From Symbiodinium natans (Eukaryota; Sar; Dinophyceae; Suessiales; Symbiodiniaceae): DNA of 13,500 nucleotides. Below the pieces are notes generated by a model, which saw only the letters and a program-made list of their open reading frames with translations, was not told where the DNA came from and ran no database searches. This document shows positions 6,966 through 13,500 of this stretch, piece by piece; position 1 is the first letter of the stretch, and every line of letters starts with the position of its first letter. Both the position numbers and the translations under genes were made by a program. The stretch spans positions 268,427 through 281,926 of the forward strand of contig CAJNDS010001446.1 in the NCBI GenBank assembly GCA_905221605.1, written 5' to 3'.

Positions 6966-7788
6966 TGGGCGCACAGATTTTTGGCGGCCAGAGCTGCTCG
7001 AACAGAAGGGACAGGTTCAACATGTCTCGTGATGCTTCGGTTTAGAGGGATGGAAGGCACTGGATGGGTTTGAATTGTTCAACACGTGTCCTCTGCCCCT
7101 TCTGTGCGGCCCAGCTGACGAAGAAGGCACCCATTTGATTTTCTTTGGCGCCACCATGGGCACAACGCCTTGCATTTTGAAGCAATCCGTCCGCGAATAA
7201 TCTGTTGTGGGTTTCCAATCATCTTTCGGCTCAGCCACTGCCTCTTGGGCGCAGCCTTTGCGAATGACAAGGGAAATCTAAACAGAGCCTGGCAGCCATG
7301 ACGTTTAAGGGGTTGAAGGGCCTGCGTCGCAGGAGGGCAGATTTTGAGCACATGACTGCGAACTGGAAAGGGCTCCGGACACAGTTGCACTCAGCCGACT
7401 TTGCTTCCAAAAACTTCCTGCCTGAGCAATGTCGAGGCTGTCGAGGACAGATCCTCCAGCCTAGCATCCTGCTCAGCCTTAGCAACAATTTCTGAAAGGA
7501 CAAGCCTCAACTGGTTTCCCGTTCTGTGACCGTGCATGACTTTTTGCTGTCTGCTGCGTAGTTTCTGTAGTCAGAGTCAGGTCGAAACTGATGGCTCCTG
7601 GCTAGACTGGGAGAATGTGCAAGCGGGCATCGTGATGAAGTCAAAGTCTTTATACAGAGGTGTGTTCGCCCAAAGACCGCAGTGCTTCCCACTACGTGCG
7701 CTTGTTGTTTGCTTCCGCGGCGGGCTGTCCTGCATGCCGTTGCTTAGAACGCACTTGACTTTAGTGCTGCTACCGCAGGTCGTCTCTT
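6966..7788 (+). other. Spacer after the kinase gene
   Basis: Short open frames occur on both strands (for example 7231-7503 minus and 7298-7495 plus), none with a recognisable motif. A piece at 7581-7659, bounded by GAGTCAG and a GTGTGT donor-like site and reading VETDGSWLDWENVQAG, has an exon-like look. Its phase does not join the next acceptor at 7778, so it is not called as a gene. Confidence 0.35.
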
Positions 7789-8139
7789 ATGAATGGTCAG
7801 CACGAACAGGTACAGGGATATACAGGGATTAAAGACAGCGTCGGGAAGTGGAGTAATCTCATCTGGCAGCCTTGCTGTGGTTCCTGCGCAGCTGTGATGT
7901 ATGAGAGAAGAGCACAAACAATAGACGGCAAGACTGCCTATTATGCCAGTGGGAGCCTAGTCAATCCGACTGCGAGACGACTCGTAACCTGGTTCCCAGT
8001 CACAGATCTGCACCGAAATTCGCGAAATCGCACGGAGTATATACGGCTGCAAAGCAGGCAGCTAAACGGCTTTCCATTCATCGCAGGACGAGAGCGTGGT
8101 GCCGGATGGAGAAAAATTGTTGCACAAGGTGTGCTTTGA
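7789..8139 (+). CDS. Candidate hypothetical protein or exon
   Basis: 116 codons from ATG (MNGQHEQVQGYTGIKD) to the stop at 8137-8139. The middle part, with RRAQTIDGKTAYYASGSL and TARRLVTWFPVTDL, looks like a folded, mixed alpha/beta protein rather than random translation, and neither strand has a comparably plausible competing frame here. A splice acceptor (CTACCGCAG at 7778) lies just upstream, so the ATG may be internal to an exon. I do not recognise a family. The amino-acid composition fits coding sequence but there is no motif to prove it. Confidence 0.35.
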   Translation: MNGQHEQVQGYTGIKDSVGKWSNLIWQPCCGSCAAVMYERRAQTIDGKTAYYASGSLVNPTARRLVTWFPVTDLHRNSRNRTEYIRLQSRQLNGFPFIAGRERGAGWRKIVAQGVL

Positions 8140-8205
8140 AGATTTGCGAAGCCTGCCCAGTCCAGGCTTCCTGGTTTGCAGCATGCAATTGGCTTGCTTG
8201 TGCAG

Positions 8206-8376
8206 CCAAGGAAGGCCCGCGAAGAAGACGCTGCGGCGGGGAAGAAGCCTCGACGCCCAAGTCGGTCTAGCAGCAGCGAGCTCGACAGCAGCCCGGCACC
8301 TAGCCTTCATGAGCTTCATGATGCATCGCAATGGCAAATGCGAGATGGCTCATGGTTACCTCTGCTTGCTCTGTAA
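8206..8376 (+). CDS. Candidate C-terminal exon, basic Ser-rich
   Basis: After GCTTGTGCAG (8205) the frame reads PRKAREEDAAAGKKPRRP, then a Ser run (SRSSSSELDSS), then SLHELHDASQWQMRDGSW and LPLLAL, ending in TAA at 8374-8376. The KKPRRPSR stretch could be a nuclear-localisation or RNA-binding tail. The frame is also open upstream to 8176. The overlapping plus frame 8096-8626 is longer but shows no organised composition. The upstream partner exon was not identified and the function is unknown. Confidence 0.35.
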   Translation, partial: PRKAREEDAAAGKKPRRPSRSSSSELDSSPAPSLHELHDASQWQMRDGSWLPLLAL

Positions 8377-8732
8377 CACACGTAGTGACATGCTGAGCGT
8401 CAAGCGCCGTAGCATTCGCTCAAAGCCGCCCATTTCAGCTTTTCTGCCAGTCACCTCGGCGAGACTCTCCGCGCCCTCCTCGACAACATCACCTGTTGAC
8501 ACACGACCCCGTGAGTGCCTGGCTGAAGGATTGATCTCCCATGCGAAAGCGTATGGGACACCTCGGCATGGTCGCTCAGAGCAGCTGCAGCCACGCCTTT
8601 ACCTTGGCCTCCGCCGGCGGCGGTAGCGTGCTGCCATATGCCGCCATCGACCTCGTCGCCTAGCTGGGCCTAGCTCCCCATGAGGGCCAGGGGAGCGGTG
8701 TCCTCCATGCCACAGACCTCGCTTGTTTGCAG
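8377..8732 (+). other. GC-rich spacer, possible decayed coding sequence
   Basis: Nothing recognisable. The stretch is GC-rich and open over most of its length in the 8096-8626 frame, but without motifs. Short in-frame peptides such as LPYAAIDLVA (about 8630) are interrupted by TAG, so a pseudogene is possible. Confidence 0.3.
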
Positions 8733-8960
8733 GAGGGCGTCGGCGGCCGTCCCATCAAAGTTCTACGGCGGAGGTAGGAGTGGCGGTGCTGACGCGTTCT
8801 TCCTCTGCCAACGAGTGCTCAGCGGATCGCTGCTGCATGAGTCTTGTAAAGCTGTGGTCGGGCCGCAATGGGCACTCCTCACCCACGCCAAGGACGAAGC
8901 CGTCAACGGCGTCCTCGCCACCTTCTGGGCCACACGTCACGGCTGGTCGCCGGAGTTCGG
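8733..8960 (+). CDS. Candidate internal exon
   Basis: Bounded by GCTTGTTTGCAG|G (acceptor at 8732) and CGG|GTGCGT (donor at 8961). The frame shows strong G/C preference in third codon positions, most clearly in LTHAKDEAVNGVLATFWA followed by TRHGWSPEFG. Upstream it is glycine-rich (FYGGGRSGGADAFF). There is no known domain. The frame continues past the donor into the GTTCGCG repeat, which is unlikely to be coding. It could be an exon of an unrecognised gene or part of a decayed mobile element. Confidence 0.33.
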
Positions 8961-9022
8961 GTGCGTACTGTCCACATATTCAATAATTATACCCGAGGTA
9001 GACTTATGCACGCTCCGTTGCC

Positions 9023-9222
9023 TTGTTCATGTTGTTCGCGCTGTTTGCAGTGTTCCTGTTGGCGATGTTCGCGCTGTTCACACTGTTCGCGGTGTTCGCG
9101 AACGCCGTTCGCGGTGTGTTCGGACTGTTGAATTCGCCGCGTTCGCGCCGCGCTGTTCGTGGTGTTCGCGGGGCGTACCGTTCGTGGTTTTCGCGCTGTT
9201 CGCTGGGTGCTATGGTGTTCAT
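9023..9222. repeat. GTTCGCG-type 9-bp period repeat
   Basis: Units such as CTGTTCGCG, GTGTTCGCG and ATGTTCGCG follow each other with a 9-bp period, becoming irregular after about 9085 but still rich in GTTCGCG/GTTCGTG to 9210. The plus frame reads a hydrophobic LFALFAVF-like string and the minus frame reads NTANSVNSAN-like repeats. Neither is called as a gene. Confidence 0.85.
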
Positions 9223-9359
9223 GTCCTGAGTGCTGTTGTGGGGGCTGGGGTGCGCCAGGAAGTGCAACATGCCTCCCTGGGCGCCGGCCCTAATTTTGGA
9301 GGGCTGGTGCATCCCTTGTGCTTGCTGCGCTTCAACGCAGCAAAGCAGTCTGACAGTTT

Positions 9360-9548
9360 GTGGTCGTAAGCGTAGTGATCCTAAAGCATCGGCGTTGGAA
9401 GCTGCCTTACAAGTTGGTCTCGTTGGCGGATTGGTTTGTTTTTCAAGATTTCCAGATGTCGGGCGAGCCTTTTGGCTACGAGGCAGAGCCCTTTTGTCTA
9501 ACTGCCAACCTCTGGAGCAGTCGGCATGTGTTCTTTAGTGACCTTTGA
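9360..9548 (+). CDS. Candidate C-terminal exon
   Basis: The open frame ends in TGA at 9546-9548 and from about 9393 reads KLPYKLVSLADWFVFQDF, then SGEPFGYEAEPFCLTANLW. This is aromatic-rich and compatible with a folded globular protein. The first 30 bases are less convincing and no ATG opens the frame near the start, so the true 5' border is unknown. No family was recognised. Confidence 0.25.
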   Translation: MVVSVVILKHRRWKLPYKLVSLADWFVFQDFQMSGEPFGYEAEPFCLTANLWSSRHVFFSDL

Positions 9549-9995
9549 GGTCGAGTGGGTTCATGGTACTGTTCTAACGGGACTCACCCAAAACAACAAA
9601 GAACGCTCTGGCAGCCGAGACCCGAAGTCGCCTGTTCTGGCGATGTTTTGTTTTCTTGGATGTGACTAGGAAAATGTAGGAAACCTCCCAAAGGCGGTCG
9701 AGAATGCTTTCCCGAGCCAGTGTGGCACAAGACCCGCGCGCAAAGCTGTACTTCTCCCTGCTACCGCCTTCGACGACAGCTGCGAGAACTACCACCGTTT
9801 TCTCGTGCGAATGGAATTGCTTCGTAATTGGTCTGTAAGAAGATTATTTGATGCTGCCGTTCGAATGATGCTCATTTCTCGGTGGGTGTTCAATCATTGT
9901 CATCACCATCATCATCGTAATTCTCGGACTGAAGGTTTTCTGGCTTCTTTGCCTGTGGCCAGCTCTCTTCTTGGTTTGGTGGCAGGTTTTTCACG
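9549..9995. other. Spacer without recognised gene
   Basis: A short CAT/CAC trinucleotide run lies at about 9900-9916. A minus-strand open frame at 9574-9795 has no motif. Nothing else is seen. Confidence 0.45.
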
Positions 9996-10283
9996 ATGAT
10001 TTTTTTTATCCTGGCGTGGAAAAGAACAATCGCTGACGAAGCCACGGCCCGGCGTTTCGCTGAGACATGTCTCGGCGACCTAAGAAATCAAGAGAAGCAG
10101 CCTCCGAACCAAGAATTCAAACCCACCCCAAAACCCCAGATTGTTAGAAGTGCTTTAGATGCTCCAAGGTGGAAGTACTGGCTTGGCTGGGCTTCGTGGT
10201 GTCAACTTGGCGGACATTGCGCGAAGGCCGCGGCAGACTTTGCAACTCTGCTAGGTTCCAAGGGCCTAGAGCATATTATATGA
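9996..10283 (+). CDS. Candidate small hypothetical protein
   Basis: 95 codons start with ATG followed by a hydrophobic stretch (MIFFILAWKR) that comes from a T-run. Then follows a charged helix-like part (ADEATARRFAETCLGDL), a Pro/Gln/Lys-rich linker, and SALDAPRWKYWLGWASW. It stops at TGA 10281-10283. It could be coding from the charged part on, with an upstream exon supplying the true start. A GGTGGCAG acceptor-like site lies near 9985. No family was recognised. Confidence 0.25.
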   Translation: MIFFILAWKRTIADEATARRFAETCLGDLRNQEKQPPNQEFKPTPKPQIVRSALDAPRWKYWLGWASWCQLGGHCAKAAADFATLLGSKGLEHII

Positions 10284-10727
10284 CGTACACCGGAGACATG
10301 CGCTAAGCTAATATCTTAAAGGACCGGATAACCTCAGAAAGCATATATATATATATATACATACATATATATATATATATATACGTATGTGCATGACTGT
10401 CATAGTGCGGCTCCTGTCAATTTAGTGCCTGCACGGCTTCACATACATGTTCAGCTGTATGTGCCTCTTGCGGCTGCTTGGAGGCAAGCTGTGACCCCAG
10501 TTCCTGCTGTAGCTGAAGGCAAAGTTCGAGGGACACAGGGTGGGACACGTTGCTGTTGCTGCTCAGATCTGCACAGATTGTGTGCAATAATATCACGGTC
10601 CATATCCACGCAAAGCAAAGCTTTAACTGCCTGCATCAGACCACCAGGTCTCGATGCTCCTATTTGCACGGTGATCTCGTGTCAATCGGAATCGTTGCTT
10701 AGGGCTTGCCGCCTGTCCTTGTTTCAG
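10284..10727 (+). other. Spacer or intron upstream of the acidic exon
   Basis: Apart from the AT microsatellite at 10342-10390, an open frame runs across 10389-10787 without motifs. If 10728-10810 is an exon, most of this is probably intron. The pyrimidine-rich end CTGTCCTTGTTTCAG supports that. Confidence 0.35.
10342..10390. repeat. (AT)n microsatellite
   Basis: Two AT runs are separated by ACATAC and end with ACGTATG. A second AT run lies at 10883-10900, inside the dispersed repeat at 10859. Confidence 0.95.
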
Positions 10728-10810
10728 GCCCCATGGAATCAGACGATGAGGAAGAAGATGAAGATGAGAAGGACAAAAATGCCTTGACCCAAAAGCGCAT
10801 CAACCTGTAG
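10728..10810 (+). CDS. Probable C-terminal exon with acidic tail
   Basis: A strong acceptor (CTGTCCTTGTTTCAG|G, AG at 10726-10727) leads into a frame reading PMESDDEEEDEDEKDKNA, then LTQKRINL and TAG at 10808-10810. A short acidic run followed by a basic, ordered end is typical of real eukaryotic C-termini and unlikely by chance in this GC-balanced DNA. The first two bases complete a codon from an upstream exon (phase 1). If translated on its own from the ATG at 10733 it would be a 25-residue peptide. The upstream exons were not identified: the region 10300-10720 has only uninformative frames. The gene is unknown. Confidence 0.45.
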
Positions 10811-10858
10811 TTCACATGACATTGCGTACATCATTCGCAACTTGGGTTGCTGTTGAGG

Positions 10859-10916
10859 AACTTAAAGAAGTCTTACTCTGTACTATATATATATATATAT
10901 GTATCCATTTAGCATG
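10859..10916 (+). repeat. Dispersed repeat, copy A
   Basis: AACTTAAAGAAGTCTTACTC followed by TGTACTATATAT, an AT run, and ATCCATTTAGCATG. The same order of blocks is found at 13269-13312, immediately outside the right arm of the inverted-repeat element. This copy carries an expanded AT run that the other lacks. Confidence 0.75.
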
Positions 10917-11960
10917 ACTTCCGTGGTCTCCGAATGTTTACGCTACGCTACCCGCCTCGGCCAGTGCCTGCCCGGCGGAGCCGAGATTGCGAGTGTGAAG
11001 GCGCTTTCAGGTTGCATAGCGCGGGTTCCAAAACCAGGAACCTGTTGTAACACGCAGGACAGAGCAGGCACCCCAAACCTGGGAGTGGTAAAACAAGAAA
11101 ACAAGGGGTGGATTGGGGGTGGGGGGGGTGGGGGTGAGGGGGGGTGGGGGTGTGACCCCTGTGGCACCCCCAAATGCCCCTGATGCACCATGCGGGAGCG
11201 AAGCAACAAAAGTGCCAAATCACGAAAGCTAGCCCCCGAGGAGCTAGCGGAGTATCTTACTTAAGCGAAGCTTACAACCTGAAGGGTATATAGGGTCCCC
11301 GGAGGCTCCGCCACGAAACCCAGCAAACCCGGTCGGTTTCCAAGCGGCGACCACAGGTTTTGGGGAAACGGGCTGGCGTTCATTTCTTTCGTATATGGGT
11401 GCAAATGAACGCCGTTTTCTGTGGATCCCAGGCCCTCGAAAACCTTTCCAAGTCTTAAGAAAAGACTCAGAAGCCCTGATGTTGATGTGAGTCTGGCGTC
11501 CCTCAAAGCTGGATTGGACAGACTTTCATGATGCTCGCGCATTGCGTACTTGTTCTATGTTGGGTGCCCGACCTGAAGCCGTTGGCTGGTAGGCATGATA
11601 CTGAAACGCACTAGCCTTCCGATAATGCACTAGCCTTCCAGCCGGGCCCTCAGGGGCTGCGAGGGGCTGCGAGTGGATGCGGTTAGGGTGTCTTTCAGGT
11701 TTGAGCAAGAGCGAAAGACGAGGTTTTAACTTTACAATCTCGTCAGCAATAATCTGCAGCCCAAAGCTTATACACTCTACAAACCTTTCTACCCCAATGG
11801 TTTCTGCGGCCTGATGAATCTCCTCAATCCCAAGGCCTTGGCGTAGCCTTGTCCTGATGCGTAGTGGATGCCCTGTTGACAGAAACCCTTCCGTGGGGGT
11901 ACCTTAACTAGCTTTCGTCCCAGGCCCTCACCCTCAAGTAAGGGGGTGCAATCTGCGCAT
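10917..11960. other. Gene-poor spacer with small repeats
   Basis: Contents: a copy of the ACGCTACGC(T)ACCCGCCTCGGCC repeat at 10940-10962; a G-run tract at 11105-11151; a GCTAGC inverted pair at about 11229-11246; GCACTAGCCTTCC twice with a 19-bp period (11608-11620, 11627-11639); and GGGGCTGCGA twice in tandem (11653-11672). The minus frames at 11261-11542 and 11526-11708 show no motif. No gene is supported. Confidence 0.5.
11105..11151 (+). repeat. G-run tract, potential G-quadruplex
   Basis: At least five runs of 4-8 G are separated by one to four bases, followed by short C-runs (11155-11180) that could pair back onto part of it. Confidence 0.75.
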
Positions 11961-13253
11961 GGGTTGCGTTCAAAATTCGCGTGTCTGCTCAGTTACTTTA
12001 ATTTACATTAATTGGTTTGGCCGGTCTATGTTCATGTCTTTGCTATAAGGCGGCACCGAGGGGGATCCCCTAAAACCCCAGTGTGGCGCTAGGAAAACGC
12101 TAGGTTCGCGCTAGGTAAGATCAACAAACATTATTTCAAATTTCGCATGTCACCCAACAGAGATTGATTCAGAAGGCCCAGCCAGGTGGCACCGCCCGAA
12201 ATATGCGTACAACATCCGGAGTGGTGCAACAACCCCGCGCCTCTTCGTTATGAATTGACGGGGCCCCTGTTGCCAGGATAGAGGTTCTTCTAGGAAAAAC
12301 GATGACAAGAAAGAAACGATTTTCTTGTTATACTTGGTACATTTGCTGCTCCTGGCTTGTTTTCGTCGTTCATCACGTCGTGGTTGTTGTCAAAAATGCT
12401 TGTTCCCGAAATTGACGTTAAATCGGAACTCCCTCGGTGCCGCCTTATGTCCTGAAGGAAAAAGAAGCTGATTGAGATGGAGTAGCAGACGCGACATTTG
12501 AAGGATCCAAGCATGATTTCCTAGAAAAGGTGCTAGCGCGGACCATTTTTCAGGCGCTGCTGTCGGACGAGTCGTCACAAGAACTGCGAGTGTTGCTGCT
12601 ACATACTGCTACTGCTGGAGTTCTGGCGCGAGCGAAGGTTTCTCCGCTGTCGCCACTTGCGGGGCTCGAGCTCCAGCAAGCATAGCGCTCTCGGTTCTAT
12701 GGTGTTCCTTTGTGGTCTGCTAGAGGAGGAATAGGCCATGGTCTGACGGGGAAGGATGCGTTGACATTTTGCTAGCGCCGTGCTAGCGCGGCGCTAGCGC
12801 AAAACACTGCCGGATTTTCCTAGATCTGATACTACGACGTGATGAACGACGAAAACAAGCCAGGAGCAGCAAATGTACCAAGTATAACAAGAAAATCGTT
12901 TCTTTCTTGTCATCGTTTTTCCTAGAAGAACCTCTATCCTGGCAACAGGGGCCCCGTCAATTCATAACGAAGAGGCGCGGGGTTGTTGCACCACTCCGGA
13001 TGTTGTACGCATATTTCGGGTGGTGCGCCTGGCTGGGCCTTCTGAATCAATCTCTGTTGGGTGACATGCGAAATTTGAAATAATGTTTGTTGATCTTACC
13101 TAGCGCGAACCTAGCGTTTTCCTAGCGCCACACTGGGGTTTTAGGGGATCCCCCTCGGTGCCGCCTTATAGCAAAGACATGAACATAGACCGGCCAAACC
13201 AATTAATGTAAATTAAAGTAACTGAGCAGACACGCGAATTTTGAACGCAACCC
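11961..13253. mobile_element. Long-inverted-repeat (foldback/MITE-like) element
   Basis: Left arm 11961-12381 and right arm 12834-13253 are reverse complements over about 420 bp. I see only a few differences (one 1-bp indel and some substitutions near 12187-12200, matching 13018-13030). The ends are GGGTTGCGTTC... and ...GAACGCAACCC. GCAT occurs directly on both flanks (11957-11960 and 13254-13257), a candidate 4-bp target-site duplication. The 452-bp spacer (12382-12833) has no convincing ORF, so the element is non-autonomous. Motif families inside: CTAGCGC/GCGCTAG clusters at 12086-12115, 12771-12800 and 13099-13129, and an 18-bp segment in the spacer (12431-12448) that copies the arms (12045-12062 inverted, 13152-13169 direct). 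The superfamily cannot be assigned. The GGG/CCC ends alone recall piggyBac, but the flank is not TTAA. The near-identity of the arms suggests a recent origin or ongoing gene conversion. Confidence 0.85.
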
Positions 13254-13268
13254 GCATGGGCCGTTGGC

Positions 13269-13312
13269 AACTTAAGGAAGTCTTTCTATGTACTATATAT
13301 CCACCTAGCATG
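13269..13312 (+). repeat. Dispersed repeat, copy B
   Basis: AACTTAAGGAAGTCTTTCTA, then TGTACTATATAT and CCACCTAGCATG: the counterpart of 10859-10916 without the AT expansion. It begins 12 bp after the right-hand GCAT of the inverted-repeat element. Confidence 0.75.
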
Positions 13313-13380
13313 TTTTTTGACACCAGGGTTGGGTTTGCATCTCCAGAGGCGGGGGGCTATTTGCCACCCTGAAGCCTTCG

Positions 13381-13456
13381 GGAACCGAACGCCGGAACGG
13401 AACCCCGCCTCGGAATGCCGGAACGAACGCCGGAACGGAGCGGAACGGAGTGGAAC
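13381..13456. repeat. CGGAACG/CCGGAACG short tandem repeat
   Basis: GAACGCCGGAACGGAAC-type units recur with an irregular 5-9 bp spacing until GGAGTGGAAC. The minus-strand open frame over it (13286-13492) is low-complexity and not called. The rest of the right edge (13457-13500) shows nothing. Confidence 0.75.
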
Positions 13457-13500
13457 TTGGTGATCTTTGTTTTGCTGGCCGTGGGGTTGCACGGCTGGGT

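Noticed and set aside
12290-12578. Minus-strand open frames across the inner left arm and spacer of the hairpin element, as a transposase remnant
   Set aside because: Short, with no transposase motif, and mostly arm sequence.
11957-13257. piggyBac assignment of the inverted-repeat element from its GGG/CCC ends
   Set aside because: The flanking duplication is GCAT, not TTAA, and no transposase is present.
1-13500. tRNA, rRNA, bacterial promoters or terminators, dinoflagellate spliced-leader relics
   Set aside because: None was recognised on reading both strands. Short or degenerate copies could be missed without a computed search.

Overview
The window looks like nuclear DNA of a dinoflagellate, most likely Symbiodiniaceae-like. 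The grounds are: (1) degenerate CCCTAAA/TTTAGGG (plant/dinoflagellate-type) telomere-like repeats scattered inside the sequence; (2) a compact ORF with a Mei2-like C-terminal RRM, a family commonly expanded in dinoflagellates; (3) a protein kinase split into short exons whose frames rejoin only if GA-AG and GC-AG introns are allowed beside GT-AG ones, a known dinoflagellate habit; (4) gene-poor, microsatellite-rich spacer. No bacterial operon, rRNA, tRNA or CRISPR structure was seen. No spliced-leader relic was found by eye.

Layout. 1-2800 is mostly non-coding: a 47-bp tandem duplication with hairpins, telomere-like tracts in both orientations, a small palindrome at 926-981, G-run tracts and a dispersed repeat at 1821/2455. 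One weak candidate exon lies at 1481-1780. 2828-3334 is an intronless Mei2-like RRM gene bracketed by telomere-like tracts. 4268-6965 is the best supported gene: a Ser/Thr protein kinase of at least nine exons running from helix C to the end of the C-lobe, followed by a C-terminal extension that I do not recognise. Its ATP-binding N-lobe exons (glycine loop, VAIK lysine) were not found here. 7000-10810 holds several plus-strand open frames with exon-like composition but no recognisable family, a 9-bp-period GTTCGCG repeat (9023-9222), AT microsatellites and an acidic C-terminal exon (10728-10810). 11961-13253 is a 1.29-kb mobile-element-like structure with 420-bp, nearly identical inverted arms, a 452-bp spacer and GCAT on both flanks. 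It sits beside a second copy of a repeat also found at 10859. The right edge is a CGGAACG-type repeat.

All supported genes are on the plus strand, consistent with the unidirectional gene arrays of dinoflagellates. I see no pathway link between the RRM gene and the kinase. The most notable items are the mixed-splice-class kinase gene, the long-hairpin element with an apparent paralogous empty site, and the interstitial telomere-like tracts around the RRM gene.
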